This document shows positions 1 to 9,205 of a stretch of 64,000 bases of DNA, piece after piece (the stretch's first letter is position 1; the number at the start of each line of letters is the position of its first letter). The notes beneath the pieces are model-generated. The model did no database searches. It saw only the letters and a list, made by a program, of their open reading frames with translations, and was not told where the DNA came from. The translations under genes and the position numbers were made by a program. Source of the stretch: CAZOOK01 sp964581385 (GTDB lineage: Bacteria; Pseudomonadota; Gammaproteobacteria; Nevskiales; Nevskiaceae); NCBI GenBank assembly GCA_964581385.1, contig CAZOOK010000011.1:73952-137951 (forward strand). The letters are read 5' to 3'.

Positions 1-1
1 G

Positions 2-1627
2 GCCATAGAGCTATGCGGCTTCGTGCGTAGCGAACAAGCGTACCTGGGCAACACCGCGGTGCTGGCGACACGGCTCTATGCGGAAGACGGCAGCGCGATC
101 GAAGTCGTCGACTTCTTTCCGCGTTTCACGCTGCACGGCCGCATGTTCCGCCCACAGGCGATCGTCCGGCGTGTGCGGCCGCTCGCGGGTACGCCACGTA
201 TACGCGTGCGATTGCGTCCGGCCTTTGATTACGGCGCTACCGCATCGCAGCGCACACATGGCAGCAACCACATTCGCTATACAGGGCCAAACGACACGCT
301 CAGGCTGACCACCGACGCACCGATCAGCTATCTACTTGCGGAAACAGCATTTCTACTCGAAGAACCAGTTTCCTTTTTCCTGGGTCCTGACGAGACCTTG
401 CGCGGCAGCGTCGAAACGCTGGCGCGGGAATTCCAGGAGAACACGGAAGACCATTGGCGCAATTGGACCCGCCGCCTCGCCTTGCCGCCGGAGTGGCAGG
501 ATGCGGTGATCCGCGCCGCCATCACGCTCAAGCTCTGCACTTTCGAGGAAACCGGAGCGATCGTGGCGGCGATGACCACCAGTATTCCGGAAGCGCCCGG
601 CACCGTGCGCAACTGGGACTACCGCTACTGCTGGCTGCGCGATGCGTACTTCGTGGTGCGCGCGCTCAACTCGCTCTCCGAAGTAGAGACGATGGAGCAC
701 TATCTGCGCTATATCGCCAATATCGTCTCGACCGCTGAGAACGGACACCTGCAGCCGGTCTATGGCATCGCGCAGGAAAAGCGTCTGACCGAAACCGAGG
801 CGGCGGCCTTGTCGGGCTATCGCGGTTCGCAGCCCGTCCGCATCGGCAATCAGGCCTATGAACACTTGCAGCATGATGTTTACGGCAATGTGGTGCTGGC
901 AGCGGCACAGTCATTTTTCGACCGCCGGCTGCTGCGTCCGGGGACGCTCGTCGATTTTGAGCGGCTGGAGCGCGTCGGTGAGCAGGCGTACAAGGTTTAC
1001 AACGCACCCGACGCCGGCATGTGGGAGCTGCGTACGCGCGCACGCGTGCATACCTCGTCGGCGCTGATGTGCTGGGCCGCCTGCGACCGGCTCGACCGCA
1101 TCGCGGCACACCTCGGCCTTGAAAGCCGTGCCGTGCTATGGCGCGGCCGCGCGAATGAAATCCGGCATGCAATCGAACAGCATGCCTGGAATTCCGAGAT
1201 GGGCAGCTACGCGGAGAGCTTCGGCGGCAATGATGTCGAAGCCGGACTATTGCTGATGGCGGAAGTGGGCTTCCACCCGCTCAACCATGCGCGCTTTGCC
1301 GGCACCGTCGCCGTCATCGAGCGGCGCCTGCGTCGCGGCGACTATCTGTTCCGCTATGCGTCCGCGGATGACTTCGGCACACCGACGACGGCGTTCAACA
1401 TCTGCACGTTCTGGTACATCGACGCGCTGGCACGCCTGGGTCGCATCGACGAGGCACGCCGGTTGTTCGAGAACATGCTTGCCTGCCGCAATTCAGTCGG
1501 ACTGCTATCGGAAGACGTGGATCCAGCGACACGGGAACTGTGGGGTAATTTTCCGCAGACTTACTCGCTGGTCGGAATCATCAACGCCGCGACCCGTTTG
1601 TCGCGCAAATGGGAAGACATTGCATGA
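2..1627 (+). CDS. GH15 family glycosidase (glucoamylase/trehalase-like), 5' end outside window
   Basis: The frame is open from the first bases of the window, so the gene begins upstream. The first in-frame GTG (23) is probably not the start, because the residues before it (AIELCGF) run smoothly into the protein. The visible 541 residues hold the GH15 block PEAPGTVRNWDYRYCWLRDA about 190 residues after that GTG, and near the C-terminus LLSEDVDP, which carries the catalytic acid/base glutamate in this family. Family members cleave terminal alpha-glucosidic bonds, trehalose among them. The stop overlaps the otsA start (ATGA), so translation is probably coupled. In many proteobacteria such a gene sits between otsB and otsA; otsB would then lie upstream of the window. 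Substrate (trehalose, maltodextrin or glycogen) is not decidable from sequence. Confidence 0.9.
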   Translation, partial: AIELCGFVRSEQAYLGNTAVLATRLYAEDGSAIEVVDFFPRFTLHGRMFRPQAIVRRVRPLAGTPRIRVRLRPAFDYGATASQRTHGSNHIRYTGPNDTLRLTTDAPISYLLAETAFLLEEPVSFFLGPDETLRGSVETLAREFQENTEDHWRNWTRRLALPPEWQDAVIRAAITLKLCTFEETGAIVAAMTTSIPEAPGTVRNWDYRYCWLRDAYFVVRALNSLSEVETMEHYLRYIANIVSTAENGHLQPVYGIAQEKRLTETEAAALSGYRGSQPVRIGNQAYEHLQHDVYGNVVLAAAQSFFDRRLLRPGTLVDFERLERVGEQAYKVYNAPDAGMWELRTRARVHTSSALMCWAACDRLDRIAAHLGLESRAVLWRGRANEIRHAIEQHAWNSEMGSYAESFGGNDVEAGLLLMAEVGFHPLNHARFAGTVAVIERRLRRGDYLFRYASADDFGTPTTAFNICTFWYIDALARLGRIDEARRLFENMLACRNSVGLLSEDVDPATRELWGNFPQTYSLVGIINAATRLSRKWEDIA

Positions 1628-3033
1628 ATAGGATCGTTGCTGTTTCCAACCGGGTCGGGCCGGTACGCGGCGCGGCACTGGCCGGAGGCCTGGCCGTCGC
1701 ACTGGTTGACATGCTGCGTAATTCCGAAGGCCTGTGGTTCGGCTGGAGCGGCGATATCGTGCAGGGTGAACCGCAGATACACGTGCGGAAAGAGAAGGAG
1801 CTCACCTTAACGACGGTGGACCTCACGCATGCGGAGCACGAGGGCTACTACTCCGGATTTGCCAACCGCTGCTTGTGGCCGCTGTTTCATTTCCGTCCCG
1901 ATCTGATGCAATACGATCGCAGCACTTACGAAACTTATCGGGACGTGAATGCGCGTTTCGCGCAGACACTGCTGCCGATGCTGCAGCCCGACGACTTGAT
2001 ATGGGTGCACGACTATCACCTGTTTCCGCTCGCCGGCGAACTGCGCGGGTTGGGTGCGCGCCAACGCATCGGGCTGTTCCTGCATATCCCGTTTCCGCCG
2101 CGTGACATTCTGGTCACTCTGCCGAACCACACACAGATCGTGCGCAGCCTGTTCGACTACGATCTACTCGGTTTTCAGACGCCGCAGGATCTGCGGCGCT
2201 TTCACGAGTACGTGATCCACGAGGCGGGCGGTCGCGTGCAAGGTACGACGGTTAAGGCTTATGGACAGCACGTCGAGGCCAGTGCATTTCCGATCGGCAT
2301 CGATGCCGAACAGTTCCACGGCTTCGCGTCGTCAGGGCTGGGCGCGCGCGAGTGCAAACGCATGCGCAACGCCTTGCGTGACCGCGCGCAGATTATCGGC
2401 GTCGACCGGCTCGACTACAGCAAAGGATTGCTGCGGCGGATGAACGCGTTCGAAACCCTGCTCGAACGTTATCCGGATACACACGGACGGATCGAATTTT
2501 TGCAGATCGCGCCGATCAGCCGCGGCGAAGTGAAAGCCTATCGCGATTTCCGCCGCGATCTCGAAAGAACCGCCGTGCGCATCAATGGGCATTTCGCGCG
2601 CGTGGATTGGACCCCGGTGCACTATCTCAATCAAGCAATGCCGCGTCGCGCCTTAGCCGGCCTGTTTCGCGCCAGCCGCGTCGGCCTGGTGACACCGATC
2701 CGCGACGGCATGAATCTTGTGGCCAAGGAATATGTGGCGGCGCAAGACGCAGATGATCCGGGCGTGCTGGTGTTGTCGCTGTTCGCGGGCGCAGCACAGC
2801 AGATGACTTCAGCGTTGCTGGTGAATCCGTTCGACGGTGCCGAGGTTGCCGAGGCGCTACGGCGCGCGCTCGGTATGAGTCTGGAGGAACGGCGCGAACG
2901 CCATGCCGCTTTGATGCGCGATCTGCTGCAGTCCGACACTGCGCACTGGTCGCGCTCCTTCATCGATGCATTGGTGGCCACTCAACGCGCGCGGCAACCG
3001 CATCGAATTTCAAAACGAGGATTTCCCGGATGA
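1624..3033 (+). CDS. otsA: Alpha,alpha-trehalose-6-phosphate synthase
   Basis: 469 residues, the usual length for a GT20 synthase. It transfers glucose from a nucleotide sugar (normally UDP-glucose) to glucose-6-phosphate. The N-terminus IVAVSNRVGP and the AGGLAVAL loop match the GT20 sugar-phosphate site. WVHDYHLFPLAGELR, GVDRLDYSKGL and the C-terminal RDGMNLVAKEYVAAQ are the expected GT20 blocks, the last binding the nucleotide diphosphate. Start chosen at ATG 1624, which overlaps the GH15 stop; an in-frame ATG at 1609 lies deeper inside the upstream gene and would put five residues before the conserved start. The stop overlaps the glk start, so the three genes form one coupled unit. The cognate phosphatase OtsB is not seen in the window. 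Confidence 0.95.
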   Translation: MNRIVAVSNRVGPVRGAALAGGLAVALVDMLRNSEGLWFGWSGDIVQGEPQIHVRKEKELTLTTVDLTHAEHEGYYSGFANRCLWPLFHFRPDLMQYDRSTYETYRDVNARFAQTLLPMLQPDDLIWVHDYHLFPLAGELRGLGARQRIGLFLHIPFPPRDILVTLPNHTQIVRSLFDYDLLGFQTPQDLRRFHEYVIHEAGGRVQGTTVKAYGQHVEASAFPIGIDAEQFHGFASSGLGARECKRMRNALRDRAQIIGVDRLDYSKGLLRRMNAFETLLERYPDTHGRIEFLQIAPISRGEVKAYRDFRRDLERTAVRINGHFARVDWTPVHYLNQAMPRRALAGLFRASRVGLVTPIRDGMNLVAKEYVAAQDADDPGVLVLSLFAGAAQQMTSALLVNPFDGAEVAEALRRALGMSLEERRERHAALMRDLLQSDTAHWSRSFIDALVATQRARQPHRISKRGFPG

Positions 3034-3965
3034 TCCTGGTCGGCGACATCGGCGGCACCAATACCCGGCTGGCGCTTGCGGTTACTGCGGACGATGGGGT
3101 CCGCTTGGAGCATGAGCGGTATTTCCGTACGCCGCCGGATCTGGCACCGCTGATCCGCGACTATCTCGCTGCCGCAAATCGCGCCGCGCCGGCGGCAGCG
3201 GCACTGTGCGGCGCCGGACCGCTGCGCGCCGACGGCTCGATCCACCTCACCAATGTCGATTGCACACTGGAGCCGTCGGCGATCGGCACGGCAGCGGGGG
3301 TCGGGCGCGCACTCATCGTCAATGACTTCGAAGCCGTCGCGCAGGCGATTCCGGCGTTGACGCCGGACCAGCTGCGCGCCTGCGGCGGCGGCACTGGCGA
3401 CGCGCGCGCACCGCGCATCGTCCTCGGCGCCGGCACTGGTCTGGGCATCGCATCGCTACTGCCGCACAGCGGGGAATGGATTGTCATTCCCGGCGAGGGC
3501 GGCCACGTCGATCTCGCGCCTGTGAACGACGAAGAGCTGATCGTGTGGCAACGGCTGCGGCAGACCAGCGATCGCGTTTCGGCGGAGATGGTGTTGTCGG
3601 GCAGCGGACTGCAACGTCTGTATCACGCGCTGTGCGGAAGCACTCTCGACAGTCCTTCGATCACGAAAGCGGCGACCGCTGGCGACGTCGCCGCACACCG
3701 CGCACTGCATCTGTTCACGCGCTGGCTCGGCCGCGTCGCCGGCAACGCTGCGCTCACCCTCGGGGCACGCGGTGGCGTCTATGTTGCCGGCGGCATTGTG
3801 CCCGCCTGGGGTGAGCACTTCGATGCAGTACAGTTCCGCGCCGGCTTCGAGGACAAGGCGCCATTCGCTGGCTGGCTTGCAGAAATCCCGAGCTTTGTCG
3901 TCACGCACCCGCAGCCGGCATTGCTCGGATTGGCACGGCTGGCAACACGCCAAAGCAAAATCTAA
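3030..3965 (+). CDS. glk: Glucokinase (Glk family)
   Basis: 311 residues, close to E. coli Glk. Phosphorylates glucose with ATP to glucose-6-phosphate in the cytoplasm. The N-terminal ILVGDIGGTNTRLAL is the phosphate-1 motif; LGAGTGLGIA and PGEGGHVDLAP (glucose-binding E-x-G-H type) follow in the middle, and VYVAGGIVPAW is the adenosine-site block near the C-terminus. It has no ROK-type zinc cysteines, so it belongs to the Glk group rather than the ROK group. The ATG overlaps the otsA TGA. In this operon it would recycle glucose released by the GH15 enzyme into the glucose-6-phosphate used by OtsA. Confidence 0.93.
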   Translation: MILVGDIGGTNTRLALAVTADDGVRLEHERYFRTPPDLAPLIRDYLAAANRAAPAAAALCGAGPLRADGSIHLTNVDCTLEPSAIGTAAGVGRALIVNDFEAVAQAIPALTPDQLRACGGGTGDARAPRIVLGAGTGLGIASLLPHSGEWIVIPGEGGHVDLAPVNDEELIVWQRLRQTSDRVSAEMVLSGSGLQRLYHALCGSTLDSPSITKAATAGDVAAHRALHLFTRWLGRVAGNAALTLGARGGVYVAGGIVPAWGEHFDAVQFRAGFEDKAPFAGWLAEIPSFVVTHPQPALLGLARLATRQSKI

Positions 3966-4333
3966 CCGCACTTGAATCTCGTGTTGGTAGGGCAATGTGA
4001 ACTGCCACCTGCGCTGACCGGAAATGACACCGCTTTCGGCATCGGCTAGTCTGTCGGCCGATGGCTGCAAAGGAGTGTGTGCAAGTCGGACGCAATGCAG
4101 GAGGAGTCCGATAAATCGTAGGTGCCTGGCGAGGACCGCAAAGTCCTGGTGACGGATCGATTCTTCAAACACCGTGCATCAAACCGGCGATCCTGCCCTC
4201 ACTTTTGTGTCATATCAGGACGCGACAAAGATTGGCGGGATTTTCGGGAGTTCTGACGGTGCGCTCCTGCGGATGATTGCCCGATGCGGGAGATTTCTCG
4301 ATAGAAGAAATTAGGAACAAGGGCCTAAACGAA
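3966..4333 (+). other. Gene-free stretch between glk and the barrel protein gene
   Basis: 368 bases without a supported gene. The downstream frame can be extended in frame to a TTG at 4277, but that adds 19 residues ahead of a good signal peptide, so I do not use it. I see no convincing terminator or RNA gene here; a promoter for the downstream pair presumably lies in this stretch. Confidence 0.5.
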
Positions 4334-5632
4334 ATGTTGTCTATCAAGAAACTGTGCGCCGGCATCGGCATCGGACTGGCGAGCTGCGGTGCGGCAAGGG
4401 CCGCTGTCATCTTCAACGGATTCGGCCAAATCATTGTCGGCACTACGCTCGACAACAGCCGTCCGATGAACGTCCGGACACCCGCTTACGCCTATTCCGC
4501 CGATCCGAGCTTTCTTTCGGAATCGCTGTTCGCCCTGCAGACGACGGCGACGTTGTCGGACACTCTCAGCGCCGTTGCGCAAATCGTTGCTAGCGGCGTG
4601 CCGGGCGAAAAGGACACTTCAGGCAGCGTCACTCCCGGCAATTTCCAGCCTGAATTCTCGTGGGCATACCTGCACGGTGAGCTCGACAATCAGTGGTCAG
4701 TGAACCTCGGGCGCCAGCGCCTGCCGTTGTATCGCTATTCGGGATACCTGCAGGTGGGCGTGGCATATCCGTGGATACGGCCACCATCGTCGGTCTATTC
4801 CACGCCCATCAATAACTTCGACGGTGTGCTGCTGAACGGGGATTTCTCCCCGGGAGATTGGTTCCTGCATCCGCAATTCTTCTACGGCGGCTTCAACGGC
4901 AACGCGCTGATCTCAGCCACGCCGGTTTCCATTAAGCTGAACAATCTCGGCGGCGCCGTGATCGAGGCAACCTATGCGAATTGGCTGACCCTGCGCGCGG
5001 AATTCGGCGGCGGCCAGCTGACCTTTCACACGGCCCTTCCGGATCAGATCATTGACGACTGCCTCAATGCGACGGCCTGTGCCACATTGCCGGCGCCGTA
5101 CAACACCCTGAACATCTTCACGCCGCTACCCGCCGCCGCCGACGTGCTCAGAAGCGATAACAAGTGGATCACATACACAAGTGCCGCCTTCGAATTAAAT
5201 CGCTACAACTTCGTGCTGATCGGCGAAATCAACGAGCAGCGCATCATCGGCGGCTCCTATCTCGCCAACTACCGCAACTACTACATCGGCGCCGGCTACC
5301 AGTTCGGCCGTCTGCTGCCGATGCTGACCTACTCACGGGGGCGCGCCAAGAACAGTGATCCCAATTCCCTCAACATCGTCACCGCCGATATAACAGCCGG
5401 CAATCCGTTTGGCGCGTCGGACCCGCGCATTCTTGTCGTCCAGGGTCTCTTCGCTCAGATCAGTACCATCGACGACTACTACGAATTCAGTCTGCGCTAC
5501 GACCTCACCGCAACGGTCGCTCTCAAACTCGATTACACGTATTACGCCTCGCCCGCGGATCCGGCCATATTCACCGCCCAGGGGTTTCAGCACGCCCAGA
5601 TCGTTTCGGGCGGCGTGGCGTTTTCGTTCTGA
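4334..5632 (+). CDS. Putative outer-membrane beta-barrel (porin-like) protein
   Basis: 432 residues. The start at ATG 4334 opens a classical signal peptide (basic LSIKK, hydrophobic stretch, cleavage near AARA-A at about residue 22). The mature part has many alternating aromatic/polar strands, Tyr-rich C-terminal strands (DDYYEFSLRYDL, LKLDYTYYASP) and ends in Phe (GGVAFSF), the usual C-terminal signature for BAM-dependent barrels. Blocks such as QWSVNLGRQRLPLYRYS resemble porin families that read FGRQ-type strands. It probably allows passage of a solute or anchors a periplasmic partner. Only 14 bases separate it from the next gene, which encodes a PstS-like periplasmic protein, so the two are likely co-transcribed. 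Substrate unknown. Confidence 0.72.
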   Translation: MLSIKKLCAGIGIGLASCGAARAAVIFNGFGQIIVGTTLDNSRPMNVRTPAYAYSADPSFLSESLFALQTTATLSDTLSAVAQIVASGVPGEKDTSGSVTPGNFQPEFSWAYLHGELDNQWSVNLGRQRLPLYRYSGYLQVGVAYPWIRPPSSVYSTPINNFDGVLLNGDFSPGDWFLHPQFFYGGFNGNALISATPVSIKLNNLGGAVIEATYANWLTLRAEFGGGQLTFHTALPDQIIDDCLNATACATLPAPYNTLNIFTPLPAAADVLRSDNKWITYTSAAFELNRYNFVLIGEINEQRIIGGSYLANYRNYYIGAGYQFGRLLPMLTYSRGRAKNSDPNSLNIVTADITAGNPFGASDPRILVVQGLFAQISTIDDYYEFSLRYDLTATVALKLDYTYYASPADPAIFTAQGFQHAQIVSGGVAFSF

Positions 5633-5646
5633 CGGATGCGGACGAC

Positions 5647-6150
5647 ATGAAGAAATTGAAAATCCGCGCTGCCCAAAATGCTTCAGCAAAATACTTGCGT
5701 CTGCCGGTCCTGCGCGCGCTGCTGGCGAGCCTGTGGTTGGTTCTACTCGCAGGCACCATTTCCAGCGCGCATGCGTCGTCACCGCTCTATATCATTGTCA
5801 ACGTCGCTAATCCCGCCACGGAATTTTCGCGGAAGGATGTGATCGGCCTGTATATGGGCCGTATTCATGCGTTCGCGAACGGCGACCGCGTCGTCACACT
5901 CGACTTGCCGCGCGAGAGCGAGACCCGTGTCCGTTTTTACAAGCTGCTGACCGGAATGAGTCCGGCTCAGATCAACACGTATTGGGCCAGACTTATTTTC
6001 ACCGGCCAGACGTCGGCGCCACAGCCGCAAGCCGACGAGACGGCCATGCTCGAGGGGGTCCGGCACAATCCCGCCGCAATCGGTTATCTCTCGTCTACTC
6101 CCGCCAGCAGCGACGTGCGCGTCGTGTTCGTGCTTGATGATGGACCATAG
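5647..6150 (+). CDS. Small PstS-like periplasmic substrate-binding domain protein
   Basis: 167 residues. A hydrophobic segment at about residues 20-42 ending in AHA-S looks like a signal peptide with an unusually long basic N-region. The mature part resembles the small phosphate-ABC-transporter-type binding proteins: DVIGLYMGRIHAFANGD, then DLPRESETRVRFYKLLTG, then YWARLIFTGQ and a C-terminal VRHNPAAIGYLSS. It is far shorter than true PstS (about 320 residues) and no pstCAB genes are nearby, so transport of phosphate is doubtful. Such short proteins are commonly found beside barrel proteins of unknown role, as here. A periplasmic anion-sensing or binding role is an inference. Confidence 0.72.
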   Translation: MKKLKIRAAQNASAKYLRLPVLRALLASLWLVLLAGTISSAHASSPLYIIVNVANPATEFSRKDVIGLYMGRIHAFANGDRVVTLDLPRESETRVRFYKLLTGMSPAQINTYWARLIFTGQTSAPQPQADETAMLEGVRHNPAAIGYLSSTPASSDVRVVFVLDDGP

Positions 6151-6308
6151 AACCCGAACAGTGGGCGGTCATCTTATCCATACACGCGTTTCGCTCTGAT
6201 CGTGCAGCGGAGCAGCGCACCTGGACCACGGACACCGCAATGGAAGAAGACCGTGCGCCCGATCACGAACTGCGATTGAACAGGCCGTACGCTGCCGAGC
6301 CCCCAACA

Positions 6309-6653
6309 TCATTTGCCGCTGCCACAGGCATCGCGGTAGCGCGCATTGAGTTTTTCCATGCCACTACCCTTCGTTGCAAGGTCATTCTGCAGGGTCTGTA
6401 GTGTTTCGCGGTAGCGCTGCATCGCAACCTTCTGATTGGTGATCCTGGATGCATTTTTCACCAGCGCCATGCTGCGCCGGTGTAAAGCCGTTTCGGTGGC
6501 GGTGGCGACTCCGGACTGCTGCGCGGCCACAGCGTAGTACGCCGCACAGTCGGTCAACACGTCGGATTGCTGCTGTCGCAGCTGTTCCTTTTCCGTCCCC
6601 GACACCAGTGCAGGTAGCAGCAGCGCGATTACGGCGATCAATTTCGTCCGCAT
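6309..6653 (-). CDS. Small exported protein of unknown function
   Basis: 114 residues starting with a clear signal peptide (RTKLIAVIALLLPALVSG). The mature part is mostly helical, with two cysteines (DCAAYYAV, DACGSGK) that could form a disulphide, and a central helix rich in Gln, Thr and Asn. I do not recognise a family. It lies 24 bases upstream (in minus-strand sense downstream) of the recG stop, on the same strand, and could be read as the last gene of the spoT-ridA-recG transcript. Product is probably periplasmic. Confidence 0.6.
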   Translation of the reverse strand: MRTKLIAVIALLLPALVSGTEKEQLRQQQSDVLTDCAAYYAVAAQQSGVATATETALHRRSMALVKNASRITNQKVAMQRYRETLQTLQNDLATKGSGMEKLNARYRDACGSGK

Positions 6654-6677
6654 GTTGAAAACGTGCTCGATCTCGAT

Positions 6678-8780
6678 TCAGACATCAGCATAGCGCTGCG
6701 AGGTGCCGATCCAACGGTCGATGAGCGTGCGCGCGGCCGGCAACTGATGTTCCAGCCAGTCGTCGGCGAGTTTCTGCAGCGGCGGCACCAACGCAGCATC
6801 GCGCAGCGGATCGGCGAGCTTGAGGCCAATGAGACCGGTCTGGCGGCGGCCGAGCAATTCGCCCGGGCCGCGCAATTCCAGATCGCAGCGCGCGATTTCG
6901 AAACCATCGTTGGTCGCGCGCATCGTCTTCAGCCGTGCGCGCGCCGTGTCCGACAGCGGCGCCTGATATAGCAGCACGCACTGGCTCGCCTGCGCGCCGC
7001 GACCGACGCGGCCGCGCAGCTGGTGCAACTGCGCAAGCCCGAGCCGCTGTGCATCTTCGATGATCATGATGCTCGCGTTCGGCACGTCGACGCCGACCTC
7101 GATAACCGTAGTCGCGACCAGCAGTTGAATCGCACCGTCCTTGAACGCACGCATCATCGCCTCTTTCTCAGCCGGCTTGAGACGTCCATGGACGAGACCG
7201 ACGCGCACGTTCGGCAATTCCGCATGCAGCGTGTCGTACGTCGCTTCGGCGGCCTGCGCTTCGAGCTGTTCGGATTCCTCGATCAGCGTGCACACCCAGT
7301 ACGCCTGCCGGCCCTGCGCACAGGCTTCGCCGATGCGCGCGAGCACGTCCTGGCGACGCGCTGCGTTGATGACGACCGTCTGGACTGGTGTGCGGCCCGG
7401 CGGCAGCTCATCGATCTGCGATACGTCGAGATCCGCGTATAGCGTCTGCGCCAGTGTGCGTGGAATCGGAGTCGCCGACAGCACGAGCTGGTGCGGCACG
7501 TAGCCGTGCGCACCCTTGTCGCGCAGCGCCAGCCGCTGACCGACACCGAAGCGATGCTGCTCGTCGACGACGACCAGTCCGAGTCTCGCGAATGCGACGT
7601 CGATCTGGAACAGCGCATGCGTACCGACAACGACCGCAGGCTCTCCTGACCGCAACTGTGCCAGCGTGCGCGCACGCGAAGCGCGATCGAGCTTATTGGC
7701 GAGGTAGACGACGCGCACGCCGAGCGGCTCCAGCCAGCGCGTGAGCGTAGCTGCGTGCTGCTCGACCAACAGCTCGGTCGGCGCCATCAGCGCCGCCTGA
7801 AAGCCAGCGCGCACGCAGGCCAGCAACGCAACTGCGGCAACGGCGGTCTTGCCGGAACCGACATCGCCCTGCACCAGCCGCAACATCGGCTGGCCGTCGC
7901 CGACGTCGTGCGCGATTTCCGCGAGTACGCGTTGTTGCGCGCGCGTCAGCGCGAAAGGCAGAGCGGCCTGCAATTCCGTCTGTGCCGTCGCGAAACCGGA
8001 CAGTGGCGGCGCAGCCGCGGCGCGCGCGCGGCGGCGCGCCAGACGCATGCACAGTTGATGCGCGAGCAATTCCTCGCGAACCAGGCGACGCTGCGCAGGA
8101 TGCGCGCCACCTGCGATCGCATCGAGTTCCGCCGCTTCGCGCGGGCGATGAATGGCACGTAGCGAGGTGAGTGTGTCCGGACCGTCCAGTCCCGGCAGCG
8201 ACGTTTGCAAACCCGCATCCGCCGCCGCGACCGCCAGCGCCTGTTCGATCAACGCGCGCAGGCGCGGCTGACCCACCCCTGTCGTCGTCGGATATACCGG
8301 CACCACGCCTTCGCCGGCCGGCAGTTCCTCGGCGCGATCGGCAAGCTTGTATTCCGGATGCACCATCTCCAACCCCTGCGCGCCAACGCGCACGCTGCCG
8401 TAGACGCGTATCCAGCGCCCCGGCACAAAGTTGGCCCGCTGTGTATCGTTGAAATGGAAAAAGCGCAGCACCAGTGTGTGATGTCCTTCCTCGGCTGCGA
8501 CTAGCAGCATGCGGCGGCGGCGCATCTGCACTTCGGCGGCACTGACGCGTGCCAGCACCAGTGCGTCCTCGCCGGTGCGCAGTTGCGCGACCGGTGTCGG
8601 CGCGCGGCGGTCCTCATAGCGCAATGGCAGATGGAATAGCAGGTCCTGCACACGCAGCAGATCGAGCGTGCGCAGCTTCTGCGCGACGGCGGGGCCGGCA
8701 CCCTTGAGGTAAGTGATTTCTGTGGCGAGCGTCAGCGGCGGCTTCGCGCCGGCGCGAAGTCGCCCAGTGGCGTCACTCAA
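6678..8780 (-). CDS. recG: ATP-dependent DNA helicase RecG
   Basis: 700 residues from the chosen TTG, matching the about 693 of E. coli RecG. RecG reverses stalled replication forks and moves branched DNA. The N-terminal wedge/OB part begins with YLKGAGPAVAQKL and LRVQDLLFHLPLRYEDR. The helicase core has Walker A GDVGSGKTAVAA, Walker B VVVDEQHRFGVGQR, motif III SATPIPRTLA and motif VI QLHQLRGRVGRG. The frame stays open to a GTG at 8846, but that extension lies inside ridA and is not RecG-like; the TTG at 8780 overlaps the ridA stop and gives the family length. Last recognised gene of the spoT-ridA-recG group. Confidence 0.95.
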   Translation of the reverse strand: MSDATGRLRAGAKPPLTLATEITYLKGAGPAVAQKLRTLDLLRVQDLLFHLPLRYEDRRAPTPVAQLRTGEDALVLARVSAAEVQMRRRRMLLVAAEEGHHTLVLRFFHFNDTQRANFVPGRWIRVYGSVRVGAQGLEMVHPEYKLADRAEELPAGEGVVPVYPTTTGVGQPRLRALIEQALAVAAADAGLQTSLPGLDGPDTLTSLRAIHRPREAAELDAIAGGAHPAQRRLVREELLAHQLCMRLARRRARAAAAPPLSGFATAQTELQAALPFALTRAQQRVLAEIAHDVGDGQPMLRLVQGDVGSGKTAVAAVALLACVRAGFQAALMAPTELLVEQHAATLTRWLEPLGVRVVYLANKLDRASRARTLAQLRSGEPAVVVGTHALFQIDVAFARLGLVVVDEQHRFGVGQRLALRDKGAHGYVPHQLVLSATPIPRTLAQTLYADLDVSQIDELPPGRTPVQTVVINAARRQDVLARIGEACAQGRQAYWVCTLIEESEQLEAQAAEATYDTLHAELPNVRVGLVHGRLKPAEKEAMMRAFKDGAIQLLVATTVIEVGVDVPNASIMIIEDAQRLGLAQLHQLRGRVGRGAQASQCVLLYQAPLSDTARARLKTMRATNDGFEIARCDLELRGPGELLGRRQTGLIGLKLADPLRDAALVPPLQKLADDWLEHQLPAARTLIDRWIGTSQRYADV

Positions 8781-9156
8781 GCACGAGGATCGCGTCGGCT
8801 TCGACGCGGGCGCCGCGCGGGAGCGCAGCAACACCGACCGCGGCACGCGCGGGGTAAGGTTTGTCGAAGTACTCGCTCATAATCTCGTTGACCTTCGGAA
8901 AATGTGCGAGATCGGTCAGATAGACGTTCAGCTTTACCGTGTTATGCAGCGTACCGCCGGTTGCTTCCGCCACCGCGCGCAGATTGCGGAATACCTGGTG
9001 AATCTCGGCGTCGATCGAATGGTTGTGCATCGCCATGCTCTTCGGATCGAGCGCGATCTGCCCGGACAAAAATACCATCTTGCCGGTGCGCACGGCCTGG
9101 GAATACGTACCGATCGCCTCGGGTGCGAGGTCAGTGTGAATGATCTGGCGGGTCAT
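8773..9156 (-). CDS. ridA: RidA family reactive enamine/imine deaminase
   Basis: 127 residues, the standard RidA length. RidA hydrolyses 2-aminoacrylate-type enamines released by PLP enzymes. IGTYSQAVR near the start, FLSGQIALDP, the middle NLRAVAEATGGTL and the C-terminal PARAAVGVAALPRGARVEADAI (containing the active-site Arg and the VEA/E block) are all present. Start taken at ATG 9156 (MTRQIIHTD), which fits the family; a longer frame reaches into the gap after spoT. It lies 49 bases after spoT and overlaps recG, an order common in gammaproteobacteria. Confidence 0.93.
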   Translation of the reverse strand: MTRQIIHTDLAPEAIGTYSQAVRTGKMVFLSGQIALDPKSMAMHNHSIDAEIHQVFRNLRAVAEATGGTLHNTVKLNVYLTDLAHFPKVNEIMSEYFDKPYPARAAVGVAALPRGARVEADAILVLE

Positions 9157-9205
9157 CTGGATTTCTCGGAATTGCTTCGGAGCTTTTTGGAATTCGAATA
9201 AGGAA

